A DNA stretch of 33,735 bases from Acidimicrobiaceae bacterium (GTDB taxonomy: Bacteria > Actinomycetota > Acidimicrobiia > Acidimicrobiales > RAAP-2), in NCBI GenBank assembly GCA_003141095.1, contig PLKM01000084.1, positions 42,577 through 76,311 of the forward strand, in the 5' to 3' direction. The notes under the pieces were generated by a model, which saw nothing but the letters and a program-made list of their open reading frames with translations, was not told the origin of the DNA and did not search any database. Each line of letters opens with the position of its first letter. Within the stretch, counting starts at the first letter, position 1. Shown in pieces: positions 1 to 8,432 of this stretch. The position numbers and the translations under genes were made by a program.

Positions 1-640
1 TGACGGTGGTCTTGCCGGTCCCCGGCGGACCGAAGAGCATGATGCCTCTGGGCGGGAAGAGCCCGACACGTCCGGCGAGTTCCTCGTTGGCGAGCGGCAG
101 GATGACGCGGCGTTCAATGAGCTCTTTCTCTCGAACCATGCCGCCGAGTTCCTCCCAGAGGCCCGGGCCGAGCATGCGCCCGCCCACTTCGTTAAGGATG
201 CCAATGTCCGAGGAGGCAACGGACTCGATCTTCTCGTAGAGATTGAGCCCGTGTCGAACGTCGAAGCCACGGTGCTCGAGCGCCGCTACGCCGACCTCCT
301 CACTGTCGGCGAAGAGACACGAGATCCGGCGCACCCCCTGGGCCACGAGACGGTTCTCGAGGGCCTCGAGCAAGGCACTGCCGATGCCCTGGTTGCGCCA
401 GGAGCCCGCGAGGCTGATTCGCATGATCCACGCGTGGTCGCGGTCGACCATCGCCACCGCGCTGCCCACGAGATTACCGCCGACGACCGCGACGAGGGCG
501 GGCTGACCGGCACGGATCGCGCCGATGATCTCGGAGAGGCCGAAGGCGGCTGCGGCGCCCGCCGTGGCCGGGTCTCCCCATAGTGGAATCGCCAGGTCGA
601 GGTCGTCATCGTGGAAGTCGCGAATCCGCCAACTCGTCAT
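1..640 (-). CDS. GNAT acetyltransferase-AAA+ ATPase fusion (3' end cut off by window)
   Basis: Read from ATG 638-640, the frame stays open for 213 codons to the window edge. An AGGAGG ribosome site (649-654) lies 8 bases upstream of the start. Residues about 1-145 look like a GNAT N-acetyltransferase: the acetyl-CoA-binding motif A appears as RNQGIG followed by SALLEAL, and a later segment with LEHRGFDV resembles the C-terminal strand of that fold. A linker with the run GLWEELGGMVREKE leads into an AAA+ domain with Walker A GPPGTGKT at residues 204-211. Walker B, sensor and arginine finger lie outside the window. The substrate is unknown. The AAA part looks like the Cdc48/ARC/proteasome-type class of remodelling ATPases, and the GNAT part might acetylate a client or sense acetyl-CoA; both roles are inference. 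The domain calls are solid and the function is not. Confidence 0.8.
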   Translation of the reverse strand, partial: MTSWRIRDFHDDDLDLAIPLWGDPATAGAAAAFGLSEIIGAIRAGQPALVAVVGGNLVGSAVAMVDRDHAWIMRISLAGSWRNQGIGSALLEALENRLVAQGVRRISCLFADSEEVGVAALEHRGFDVRHGLNLYEKIESVASSDIGILNEVGGRMLGPGLWEELGGMVREKELIERRVILPLANEELAGRVGLFPPRGIMLFGPPGTGKTTV

Positions 641-828
641 CAGCACCACCTCCTGAGGACAGGCTACCGAGTCGCTCCACGTCGCCGCTCGAACGGTTCA
701 CGCATCGCGGTGGACGCAAGACCCGGCGGCATAGAAATTCGTCACGAGTTCACACCAACGACAACAAGAACCCAACGAAGTGGTGAGGTGCGCCCTTCAC
801 TTCAACGACCTCTTCAGGGCTCGGGTTA

Positions 829-863
829 CCCCGTCGGCGTCAGTCGTGCGAGCAGCGACGGGG
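829..863 (-). terminator. Hairpin just after the PEBP-like gene
   Basis: An 8-bp perfect stem (CCCCGTCG at 829-836, CGACGGGG at 856-863) with a 19-base loop begins 5 bases beyond the stop codon of the minus-strand PEBP-like gene. There is no clear U-tract, as is common for G+C-rich actinobacterial terminators. It would also separate this gene from the GNAT-AAA gene downstream. Confidence 0.5.
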
Positions 864-867
864 CTGC

Positions 868-1398
868 CTAGGGCTGCTCGTAAGTACCAATGATTATCGC
901 CCGCGCCAGCGTATGGCTGAAGAGATTGAAGCCCAGAAATGCCGGCGTGGCATTCTCGGGTAGATCCAAACTCGGAACATCGACCGCGTGAACAACGACG
1001 TAGTAGTAATGCTTCCCATGCCCCTTCGGTGGAGCCGCCCCTACGTAGCGCTTGAGGCCCGCATCATTCGCTAACCGCACGGAGCCCGGAGGAAGGCCGC
1101 TGCCCGTCTCGTCGCCCGCGCCCGACGCCAGTGACGTTGTTGACGCCGGAATATCGGCGACGGCCCAATGCCAAAAGCCTGAGGCGGTGGGTGCAACGGG
1201 GTCGTAGACGGTGACCGCGAAACTCCTCGTCTCTTGCGGGAAACCTCGCCACGAAAGCTGAGGGGAAGTGTCGGAACCCCCAGCCCCCATCAGCCCACTG
1301 CGCTGGGCTTTCGCCAACTCCCCACCGTCTACAAAATCATCTGATGCCACCTCGAATGAGGGCACGCTGAGCAGTTCTTCGTACGGATTTCTCGACAT
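868..1398 (-). CDS. PEBP / YbhB-YbcL family (Raf kinase inhibitor-like) protein
   Basis: This 176-residue protein is the usual length for bacterial YbhB/YbcL proteins. The phosphatidylethanolamine-binding fold is marked by [13 protein letters not shown] (from residue 66, ligand-pocket Asp and His) and by [12 protein letters not shown] (from about residue 125), the two conserved PEBP pocket motifs. There is no signal peptide, so it is probably cytoplasmic. The family binds anionic ligands or phospholipid headgroups; the role in bacteria is poorly known. The ATG at 1396-1398 is preceded by a GGAAGGA-type ribosome site. It appears to be transcribed alone: a hairpin follows directly, and the upstream neighbour is 427 bases away. 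Confidence 0.88.
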   Translation of the reverse strand: MSRNPYEELLSVPSFEVASDDFVDGGELAKAQRSGLMGAGGSDTSPQLSWRGFPQETRSFAVTVYDPVAPTASGFWHWAVADIPASTTSLASGAGDETGSGLPPGSVRLANDAGLKRYVGAAPPKGHGKHYYYVVVHAVDVPSLDLPENATPAFLGFNLFSHTLARAIIIGTYEQP

Positions 1399-1825
1399 TG
1401 CTGTCCTTCCTCTTCATTGCAATCGCCTTGCGACAAGGGCGACGCCTTACCGGCACCCGCCGCCTCTTAGGCCACTGTAGTTATTCGCAGCTGGTCTTGT
1501 TCGACGCCACCGAGGAATCCACCGAAACACGCTGGGACGAATCCACCAGCGCCCGGGCATCCCCGGTCCCGAACTTCGCGCAGGTCCGCCTTCGCCCGCG
1601 AAGATACGCCCTGCGGCACTTGGCGTGCGATGTCGTGACGTCCGGGGCTGGTGAGGACCCGGGACGGCAGCCGCCGGACAGATGACGTCACTTTCGTTGA
1701 AGGAGACCACCGCGTGCTGTCCAGCGCACGGGACGCCGAGCGACTAATCGTCACAACTCGCCCTGAGCCAATGAGAAGTGATTTCGACGCTCGAGTACCG
1801 GCATCAATTAGTGTTCGACCGATCC
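1399..1825. other. Intergenic stretch, no credible gene
   Basis: These 427 bases lie between the start of the PEBP-like gene and the end of the GGDEF-EAL gene. Open frames here give low-complexity Arg/Ser/Thr-rich peptides without recognisable motifs and look like chance. The stretch should contain the promoter of the PEBP-like gene near its left end, and it holds a hairpin at 1640-1679. I see no RNA gene. Confidence 0.6.
1640..1679 (-). terminator. Imperfect hairpin downstream of the GGDEF-EAL gene
   Basis: GTCCGGGGCTG (1640-1650) pairs with CAGCCGCCGGAC (1668-1679) as an 11-bp stem with one bulged G and a 17-base loop. It lies about 147 bases past the stop of the minus-strand GGDEF-EAL gene, so it could be its terminator. 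The distance and the lack of a U-run keep this tentative. Confidence 0.3.
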
Positions 1826-4198
1826 TTACAGCCGAGTCACCAACCGACCGACTGTGATGTCCGACGGGTGCACCTTCGTCGGTTGGAATGAGATCTTGCT
1901 TGCGGGTGTTGGCCTGCTGATGAAGTACCCCTGGGCGAGGTCGCACCCGAGTTCACTCAACAGGTCGAGCGTGGCGACATCCTCGATGCCCTCCGCTACG
2001 ACTCGTAGGCCCATCTCGTGACCCAGGTTTATCGTTGCCCGCACAATCTCCAGGTCACGTCCACCTTCATCAGCCGCCAGCGCAGTGATGAACGAACGGT
2101 CCAACTTGAGTTCGCCGACGGCGAGGCTGCTGAGATAGGCCAACGACGTGAAGCCCGCCCCGAAATCGTCGATCGACACGATGATCCCGAGATTGCGTAG
2201 CTGCAGAATAATCGCTTGCGATCGGAGGAAGTCGGTGATGATGGTCGTCTCGGTGATTTCGATTACCAGAGCCTCCGCAGGAAGGTCGTAACGCTCGAGC
2301 AGTTCGGTTATGAGGTCCACGAATCCAGTTTGAAGGAGGTCAGTCGTTGCGACATTGACCGAAACTGCCATCGCGCGCTCTGCCGTACGCCACGCTGCGC
2401 ACTGGGAGATAGCCTCGTTGAGCACCCACGTTGTCAGCGGCCACATCAGTCCTGCTTCCTCGGCGAGCGGCAGGAACTTCATCGGTGGGATCAGTCCGAG
2501 CGTTGAATGACGCCATCGAACAAGCGCCTCAACGGCAAGAATCTGCCCGGTTCGCAGATCCAGTTGGGGCTGATAGTGAAGGACCAAATCACCCTGCTTC
2601 ACCGCTTCTCGCAGCTCATCAACCAATCTGATCTGGTCTTCGCCCCCGTCAAGGTTCTGATCGTAGAAGACGAACGGCGCGTTGCCCAACTTGGCCCTGT
2701 ACATGGCAACGTCCGCGCACCACAACAGCCCCGGGGCGTCACAGGCGTCAGAGGGCGCGAGGGCGATACCGATGCTGGCGCCAATGGTGGCGTTGATCTT
2801 GTGCAAGACGAAGGGCTCCGCGATCGCCGCCAGGATCGCTCGGGCGGCTTCTTCGGACGACTTCGCGTCGGCGTCCATCAGAATGACGGCGAGTTCATCG
2901 CCGCCCAGACGGACGACCGAGCCGGCGCCACCCACGGCTGCGATGATCCGTGGCCCCAGTTGGCGCAGCAACTCGTCACCGGCCGGGTGACCAAACGAGT
3001 CGTTGATCTCCTTGAAGCGATTGAGATCAACGAAGAGGAAGGCCAGCTCTCGCTTGGGCGCGAGCGTGCCTTGTTGTTCATCAAAGAACACCTCGAGGAC
3101 GTGAAACAACTGGCGTCGATTACCCAATCCTGTCAACTCATCCGTATGCGCCTGGCGGTGACGTTCCTCAGTCAGAATCCGAAGAACGCGCGCCGATATT
3201 GCGAGGCGTACGCCGACAGTCACAAGGGTGCCAACCGCCAGACCGATCGCCACTTCACTGATGGTATGCAAGGTCCCCGCAACCAAAATCCCGAGGCTAC
3301 AAACTGAGGCCAGGCCCGGCAGCACAAAGCCCGCGAGCCGTTGGGGCCGTATCGGATTGAGATAGCGCGGCGGCAACCAGACTGATAGGGACATGAGAAG
3401 AATTGCCAATGGCCAAGCGGCCGCATTGAAGTCACTACCGAACCTTGTCGCCAGCCCCGACGTCTGGAACAGATTGAATGTGTCACCGATGACGATAACG
3501 ATGAGCCCCGAAGCGAGCAGGTACCATTGCCCGGTTCCGCGGCCGGACAGCAGCACCGTTCCTCCGATCACCAGAATAAGGAGCAGGATGTCCCCTACCG
3601 GAAACGCCATGTTGGTCGCCGTCGCGATCGCGCTCCCGCCCGTCAGGTCCAAGATGCGGTGGAAGGCGAACGCGGCGCACAACGACGACGCGCCCAGTCC
3701 GGCGACGACCCCGTCGAGCCAGTTCGGGCGCGACAACCGACCGAGGCCCCTTTGGAGTAGCAAGACGGTCGCGACATAGGCCAGTGGGTAGAAGAGGAGG
3801 TAGAAGATATCGGCCACGGATACCGCTGGCGCAGTCGACTTGCTGAGCGACTCGGCCGTCAAGAAGATGTCTCCGACTGCCCACGAAAGGAGACTGAAAC
3901 CAAGAATCAACGGCACCGCACGGCCCGGCTGTCTGACGAGGCCGCGCGCGATGCAGACGAAAGAAGCCACGCACTCGAAAGCACAGACCGTCCAGCCGTC
4001 CAGCCAAACCCACTGCTGGTCGGGTCGTCGAACGACCAGCGAGACAATGTACGCGAGGATCAGGACTCCGAGAACGACGTAGACGAGTCGAATCCAACTG
4101 TTTCCTCGATTGACGTTGGAGACGCCCGCCGCGCGGTCGGCCAGAGCCTCAGAGATCTTTGCCGGGTCTGGAGCGAGCTGATCAGCCATGATGCTCAA
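1826..4198 (-). CDS. Membrane-bound GGDEF-EAL c-di-GMP turnover protein
   Basis: This 790-residue protein starts with about eight to ten hydrophobic segments (residues 35-340), followed by GGDEF and EAL domains. The GGDEF motif reads GGDEL at 432-436, preceded by DLNRFKEINDSFGH; the Gly-Gly-Asp-Glu core is kept. The RxxD inhibitory site expected just upstream is absent (GGAG occupies that place). The EAL domain keeps EALVR (557-561), the Asn of SVNV, the Glu of EITET, DDFGAG, the Lys of LKLDRSF, AEGIED and QGY, so all usual metal-binding and catalytic residues are present. It may therefore make and/or degrade c-di-GMP at the membrane; which activity dominates cannot be told. The start is uncertain: a TTG at 4198 or an ATG at 4187-4189 in the same frame, neither with a good ribosome site. 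The membrane part may sense an unknown signal. Confidence 0.92.
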   Translation of the reverse strand: MSIMADQLAPDPAKISEALADRAAGVSNVNRGNSWIRLVYVVLGVLILAYIVSLVVRRPDQQWVWLDGWTVCAFECVASFVCIARGLVRQPGRAVPLILGFSLLSWAVGDIFLTAESLSKSTAPAVSVADIFYLLFYPLAYVATVLLLQRGLGRLSRPNWLDGVVAGLGASSLCAAFAFHRILDLTGGSAIATATNMAFPVGDILLLILVIGGTVLLSGRGTGQWYLLASGLIVIVIGDTFNLFQTSGLATRFGSDFNAAAWPLAILLMSLSVWLPPRYLNPIRPQRLAGFVLPGLASVCSLGILVAGTLHTISEVAIGLAVGTLVTVGVRLAISARVLRILTEERHRQAHTDELTGLGNRRQLFHVLEVFFDEQQGTLAPKRELAFLFVDLNRFKEINDSFGHPAGDELLRQLGPRIIAAVGGAGSVVRLGGDELAVILMDADAKSSEEAARAILAAIAEPFVLHKINATIGASIGIALAPSDACDAPGLLWCADVAMYRAKLGNAPFVFYDQNLDGGEDQIRLVDELREAVKQGDLVLHYQPQLDLRTGQILAVEALVRWRHSTLGLIPPMKFLPLAEEAGLMWPLTTWVLNEAISQCAAWRTAERAMAVSVNVATTDLLQTGFVDLITELLERYDLPAEALVIEITETTIITDFLRSQAIILQLRNLGIIVSIDDFGAGFTSLAYLSSLAVGELKLDRSFITALAADEGGRDLEIVRATINLGHEMGLRVVAEGIEDVATLDLLSELGCDLAQGYFISRPTPASKISFQPTKVHPSDITVGRLVTRL

Positions 4199-4844
4199 GC
4201 GGCCGTTGGTTCGGGTGCCAGCAGATCGGCCGCGGCGCTCCGCTTCGACCAGGGAATTTGTACCACGACGCCCCGCGCGGCGCCATTGGCGCAGATCCGT
4301 GTTCCCGACATGCGCTCAAGTGTCTCAAGCCCTAGCCACAACAAAATCTACGAAAGCCCAACACGCGACCAATTCAAAGTACGTTATCGGCTTCAAAAGG
4401 ACCTCCCCCGGGCTCGTCAATCTCCCTCAGGAGTTCCACATCACTGTCCAAACTATCGAACCGGATGCTCCAAAAAGCGGAGCCATCGAACGAAGGTTCC
4501 CTTCACCGCGCAGTGCGCTACCCGCACCATTCCCAACGGCTCCTACTCGGCAGCTTCGCTCGCGCTAGTGCGATCACAGCCCATTCATGATGCACGCGGT
4601 GTACATAAAATGCTTGTCGTCCGCTCGCCACCTTGACCAGCTCGTTCTCGTAACCGATTGACATGGAAAGGTGGCAACAATCTCGATCTTCAACTTTTAA
4701 TCCTTGGCGAGGCACTTTCATTCTGACATCCAACCTGCGATCTTCAGAGTCAGCGACCACTCGGACGCAACGCCGTCACGGCCCTTCGATGGACTACGCG
4801 TTGCCTGTCGAACGTTGGCACATCGCAAAGGACGGATCACTTCG
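4199..4844. other. 646-base intergenic stretch, no credible gene
   Basis: All open frames here encode Arg/Ser/Pro-rich peptides without motifs or good starts, and by eye the base composition is more A+T-rich than in neighbouring genes. The stretch must include the promoter of the GGDEF-EAL gene (right to left). One dyad is visible: GCCACCTT at 4627-4634 and AAGGTGGC at 4668-4675, 8-bp arms 33 bases apart. No RNA family was recognised. It could hold a small RNA or decayed sequence, but nothing proves this. Confidence 0.5.
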
Positions 4845-5864
4845 TCACAGACTCCGAGCGTCACCCACGAAGTCTCTCAAGATGCGGCGCAGCTCCACCG
4901 TCGTCTTGTCCGCACGGGTATGAATCTCCGCGGTGATGTCGAGTGGTAACGCCAACACCTCGAACTGTGACTGCAGTTCGAGGTCCTCGTTCACCACGGC
5001 CACTTCAAAGTCAATGGCGTCACGCATTCGTTGCTCGGAACCGCCAAGGTCATCGCGCCACAGACTCGAATAGATCCGCACGGTCTCGTCATCAACCGGC
5101 GTCAAGAAGAATCCGATGACATTGGTGCCGCCCGAGTCGAGGAACTCTATGGCGAGCTCGAGATGAAATGGTGCGGTGTAGCGATACGTCAGCAGACGGC
5201 GCTGCACCAACGGTCGAATCCCCTCGGCGACGCCCGGATCTTCCCGATTGGCAAAGTCGTGCTCGTAGGCGGCGGTAAACGTGTAGCCCTCGCGGATGAC
5301 GGTGTAGTTCGGCACTTCACGAGCTTCACCCGCGCCGAAGGTTCCGACGTGGACAAAGGGGAAGTGCGCCATGTCGAGGAAGTTGTCTGCGAGTAACCCG
5401 GCGTTCGCGCGCGACTCGAGCACTGGCAGGTCCCCTTTTTGAAAGGCCGGGTCGTACGCCGCCTCGACGCTTGGTACGGGCGTCAGCGGCGGGTCGGGAG
5501 CGACGAAGACCATGCCGTGTGACTCGGTGACGGCGGCGGGCCGCTTCAACTTGGCGCGCGCCGGCAACGTCGCATTCTCTCCGAGTGCGGGGATTTCAAC
5601 GCAGACGCCGTCGGGGTCAAAGACCCAGCCGTGATAGGCGCAGCGCAGGGTGTCTCCTTCACACGTTCCCAGCGAAAGGGGCGCGAATCGGTGTGGACAG
5701 CGGTCAAGGAAGACACGCGCGTCACCGTCGCCCGAGCGGTACGTGACGTAACGCTCGCCGAGAAGTGTGAAGGCGCGAGGGGCCTCGGTCACCTCGCTCG
5801 ATCGACACAGGGGGTGCCACGCCCGACGAAGCGATGGATCGAGATTGCGGAGCCCGTCAGTCAT
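4845..5864 (-). CDS. Rieske [2Fe-2S] non-heme iron oxygenase, alpha subunit type
   Basis: This 339-residue protein has the size and layout of VanA-like (vanillate O-demethylase type) ring-hydroxylating oxygenases. The Rieske cluster ligands are C56-x-H58 in CPHRF and C75-x2-H78 in CAYHGW. The mononuclear iron site is seen as DNFLDMAHFPFVH (D160, D164, H167, H172), with the third ligand Asp likely D294 in NEDLELQSQ. It would hydroxylate or demethylate an aromatic or similar organic substrate using electrons from a reductase. No reductase or ferredoxin gene lies nearby, so a partner must be encoded elsewhere. It is divergent from the TetR gene across 167 bases that contain an operator-like inverted repeat, so control by that TetR is plausible. 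The substrate is unknown. Confidence 0.9.
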   Translation of the reverse strand: MTDGLRNLDPSLRRAWHPLCRSSEVTEAPRAFTLLGERYVTYRSGDGDARVFLDRCPHRFAPLSLGTCEGDTLRCAYHGWVFDPDGVCVEIPALGENATLPARAKLKRPAAVTESHGMVFVAPDPPLTPVPSVEAAYDPAFQKGDLPVLESRANAGLLADNFLDMAHFPFVHVGTFGAGEAREVPNYTVIREGYTFTAAYEHDFANREDPGVAEGIRPLVQRRLLTYRYTAPFHLELAIEFLDSGGTNVIGFFLTPVDDETVRIYSSLWRDDLGGSEQRMRDAIDFEVAVVNEDLELQSQFEVLALPLDITAEIHTRADKTTVELRRILRDFVGDARSL

Positions 5865-5959
5865 GAAGACAAAGTTAGTTGAGACGATTCACTGCCAATG
5901 AGGCGAAGGCCGCCGTTCAATCAAGCACGCGGTGGTCGCGAAAGTCCCGGCGGGCGCAG

Positions 5960-5979
5960 AATTGCAACATCGTGCAGGA
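5960..5979. promoter_or_regulatory. Degenerate second half-site pair upstream of the TetR gene
   Basis: AATTGCA at 5960-5966 is identical to the arm of the perfect repeat at 5995-6013. It is followed at 5973-5976 by TGCA, giving a partial dyad. It sits about 35 bases upstream, towards the Rieske gene, and may be a weaker site of the same regulator. Confidence 0.35.
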
Positions 5980-5994
5980 GTTTAGGAGATAAGA

Positions 5995-6013
5995 AATTGC
6001 AGGTTGTGCAATT
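5995..6013. promoter_or_regulatory. TetR-type operator, perfect 7-5-7 inverted repeat
   Basis: AATTGCA, five bases, then TGCAATT form a perfect 19-bp dyad 18 bases upstream of the TetR start codon and between two divergent genes. TetR-family repressors typically bind such dyads in their own promoters. Here the dyad covers the proposed -35 element and half of the spacer, so binding would block RNA polymerase. Confidence 0.7.
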
Positions 6014-6025
6014 CCGTGCGATACT
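5997..6025 (+). promoter_or_regulatory. Promoter of the TetR-ABC operon
   Basis: TTGCAG (5997-6002) and GATACT (6020-6025) are separated by exactly 17 bases. A -10 ending at 6025 places the transcription start at or within a base or two of the ATG at 6032, which implies a leaderless mRNA. The lack of a ribosome site upstream of this ATG fits. Confidence 0.5.
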
Positions 6026-6031
6026 GAGCAA

Positions 6032-6691
6032 ATGGTGGTCGATCAGGTTGGGCGTCGAGAACGAAAGAAGCTCGCAACGCATCAACTGTTGCGATCTGCC
6101 GCGTTGCGATTGGGCGCTGAGCGCGGCCTACAGAAAATCACGGTGGAGGACATCGCTGAGACGGCAGATGTCTCCATTCGCACCTTCTACGACCACTTCT
6201 CGTCGAAGGAGGACGCCATTATTGGCTTCGACGCATCTCGCGTCCTGCAGTTACGCGAAGCCCTTGTGGCGCGACCACGCAGCGAGCAGCCGCTGGAGGC
6301 CCTTCGAGCAGTACTTCGTGAACTACTCGAAGAGTCAAGCGAGGAGTGGCCCCTTCGCATGGAGGTGATCCGAACCAACCCGACCCTGCTCTCTCGGATG
6401 TTCGCGTCCTTCGCCACCGCTGAAAGGGCCATGATCGACGTCATCGCCGAGCGCACTGGTACCGACGCCAATCATGACCTCTACCCCGTCTTGGTCACCG
6501 CGGTGGCAATGGGTGCGGTGCGGGCGTCGATGAGTTCTTGGCACAGCACCGGAGAGGTTCTGCCGTTGTCGGAGATTTTTGACGCCGCGTTCGACCAGGT
6601 GAGCACCGGACTGAAGCCACCCAAGGTCACCAAGGACGACGCGCGTAACCCCGCCATCGCAAAGCCGGTCTCCAAACGGATTCGTAAGTAG
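6032..6691 (+). CDS. TetR/AcrR family transcriptional regulator
   Basis: This 219-residue protein has an N-terminal TetR DNA-binding domain: residues about 12-60 carry the helix-turn-helix with ITVEDIAETADVSIRTFYDHF and the typical SSKEDAI that follows. The C-terminal ligand domain is variable and gives no inducer. The gene stops 7 bases before the first ABC exporter gene, so the three genes probably form one operon in which the repressor controls its own efflux pump. It is divergent from the Rieske oxygenase gene, which it may also control. A perfect inverted repeat overlaps its promoter. No Shine-Dalgarno is seen; the start is probably used from a leaderless transcript. Confidence 0.92.
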   Translation: MVVDQVGRRERKKLATHQLLRSAALRLGAERGLQKITVEDIAETADVSIRTFYDHFSSKEDAIIGFDASRVLQLREALVARPRSEQPLEALRAVLRELLEESSEEWPLRMEVIRTNPTLLSRMFASFATAERAMIDVIAERTGTDANHDLYPVLVTAVAMGAVRASMSSWHSTGEVLPLSEIFDAAFDQVSTGLKPPKVTKDDARNPAIAKPVSKRIRK

Positions 6692-6698
6692 CAGTGCC

Positions 6699-8432
6699 GT
6701 GCTGACCCGCCTGCTTCGCGCCTACCTGCGCCCTTACGCGCGCCAGATCGCCATGCTCGTAACCCTCCTCGTCGCCCAGACGGTTGGGAACCTCTACCTG
6801 CCCAATCTCAACGCCGACATCATCAATAACGGCGTCATTGATGGGAATCTCCACTACATCTTGAGCACCGGCGAGGTCATGCTGGTTCTCACGCTCCTGG
6901 TCGGGGCGAGCGCCGTCGTCGCGGTGTACTGGGCGTCGCGAGTCGCAATGGGGGCGGGCGCCGATATCCGCGGAGCGGTCTTTACCCGGGTACAGGCATT
7001 TTCCGCCCGCGATATGAATCATTTCGGTACCGCGTCGCTCATCACCCGCAACACCAACGACATCCAGCAGATTCAGTTGTTCCTGCAGATGGCCCTCACC
7101 ATGATGGTCATCGCCCCGATCATGTGCGTCGGCGGAATCGTTATGGCGCTTCATGAGGGCGCGGAGCTCTCGACGCTGCTGCTCGTCGCCTTGCCCGTCA
7201 TGGGGGCATTCATTGGGATCGTCATGGTCAAGGTGATTCCCCAATTTCGGTCCATGCAGGTCAAGATCGATCGGATCAATCAGGTGCTGCGAGAGCAGAT
7301 CACCGGAGTACGGGTCATACGCGCGTTCGTGCGCAACAAGTCCGAGGCAACACGATTCGCCGGTGCGAACGCCGAGCTGACTGACACGGCGCTTCGCGTG
7401 AACCGGATCTTCGCTCTCGCCCTGCCCGTGATGATGGTGATCCTCAATCTCTCGAGCGTCGCCGTCGTGTGGTTCGGCGGCCGATTGGTCAGCGAGGGTT
7501 CCATGCCGATCGGCAACCTCACCGCGTATCTGACCTACATCTTGCAGATCTTGATGTCGGTGATGATGGCCGTGATGGTCGCCATCCTGCTTCCTCGCGC
7601 GGCGGCGAGCGCGGAGCGCGTTGAGCAGGTCCTCGATACCGTGCCGGTGGTCAGCGACCCCGCGAGCCCGACGAATCCCACTGACATCACCGGCATCGTG
7701 AAGTTTGAGAACGTCTCGTTTTCGTATCCCGGAAGTGAACGCCCGGTCGTAGAGGACCTCTCGTTCACCCTCGAACCCGGCAAGACCAGCGCCATCATCG
7801 GTGGAACGGGCAGCGGCAAGACCACGTTGCTCAACCTCATACCTCGCTTCTTCGACGCGACGACCGGCACCGTGAGCGTGAACAAGATTGACGTTCGCGA
7901 CCAGGAACAAGAAGCGTTATGGAACTCCATCGGATTCGTTCCGCAAGCCGCGTATCTCTTCAGCGGCACCGTTGCCAGCAATCTGCGCTTCGGACGACCC
8001 GACGCGACGGACGCCGAACTCTGGCGAGCCCTCGAGATCGCCCAGGCGCGCGACTTCGTGGCGCAGATGCCGGGTGGGTTGGATGCGCCTATCGACCAGG
8101 GTGGAACCAACGTCTCCGGGGGGCAGCGCCAGCGTCTCTCCATTGCTCGAGCGATCGTGAAGCGACCAGGCGTGTACCTCTTTGACGACTGCTTCTCGGC
8201 ACTCGACGCCGCAACTGACGCGCGACTTCGTGCCGCCCTCAAGGAAGCAACCCGCGATTCCTCGCTCGTCATCGTGGCTCAGCGCGTGAGCACGATCATG
8301 CACGCCGACCAGATCATCGTGCTCGACGACGGCCGAATTGCCGGCACGGGTACGCACGACGAACTACTGGCGGGTTGCGTTCCGTACCGAGAGATCGTGG
8401 TCTCCCAACTAGGTGAGGGCGCCGCGGCATGA
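6699..8432 (+). CDS. ABC exporter half-transporter, degenerate-site subunit
   Basis: This 577-residue protein has a type IV ABC exporter membrane domain (about six TM segments, residues 1-300) fused to an ATPase domain. Walker A is GGTGSGKTT (368-376), the Q-loop is in FVPQAAYLF, and the signature VSGGQ is at 472-476. Walker B ends in D496-D497, with Asp where the catalytic Glu normally sits, and the switch His is replaced by Q528 (VAQRVSTI). These are the marks of the non-catalytic subunit in heterodimeric multidrug exporters such as TM287/288, LmrCD and BmrCD. It uses a GTG start 7 bases after the TetR gene and overlaps the next subunit by 4 bases (ATGA), so equal production and pairing are expected. 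The exported substrate is unknown: a drug, lipid or metabolite. Confidence 0.93.
   Translation: MLTRLLRAYLRPYARQIAMLVTLLVAQTVGNLYLPNLNADIINNGVIDGNLHYILSTGEVMLVLTLLVGASAVVAVYWASRVAMGAGADIRGAVFTRVQAFSARDMNHFGTASLITRNTNDIQQIQLFLQMALTMMVIAPIMCVGGIVMALHEGAELSTLLLVALPVMGAFIGIVMVKVIPQFRSMQVKIDRINQVLREQITGVRVIRAFVRNKSEATRFAGANAELTDTALRVNRIFALALPVMMVILNLSSVAVVWFGGRLVSEGSMPIGNLTAYLTYILQILMSVMMAVMVAILLPRAAASAERVEQVLDTVPVVSDPASPTNPTDITGIVKFENVSFSYPGSERPVVEDLSFTLEPGKTSAIIGGTGSGKTTLLNLIPRFFDATTGTVSVNKIDVRDQEQEALWNSIGFVPQAAYLFSGTVASNLRFGRPDATDAELWRALEIAQARDFVAQMPGGLDAPIDQGGTNVSGGQRQRLSIARAIVKRPGVYLFDDCFSALDAATDARLRAALKEATRDSSLVIVAQRVSTIMHADQIIVLDDGRIAGTGTHDELLAGCVPYREIVVSQLGEGAAA

Noticed and set aside
1467-1946. 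Minus-strand 159-codon open frame between the PEBP-like and GGDEF-EAL genes
   Set aside because: It overlaps the end of the GGDEF-EAL gene in another frame, lacks a ribosome site, and has no motif.
4188-4636. Plus-strand open frames in the gap upstream of the GGDEF-EAL gene
   Set aside because: Two overlapping frames of similar length, Arg/Ser/Pro-rich, with no ribosome site or family resemblance.
6627-7910. Minus-strand 427-codon open frame rich in His, Asp and Arg
   Set aside because: It lies antisense inside the first ABC exporter gene, has no motif, and its composition is that of a shadow frame in G+C-rich DNA.
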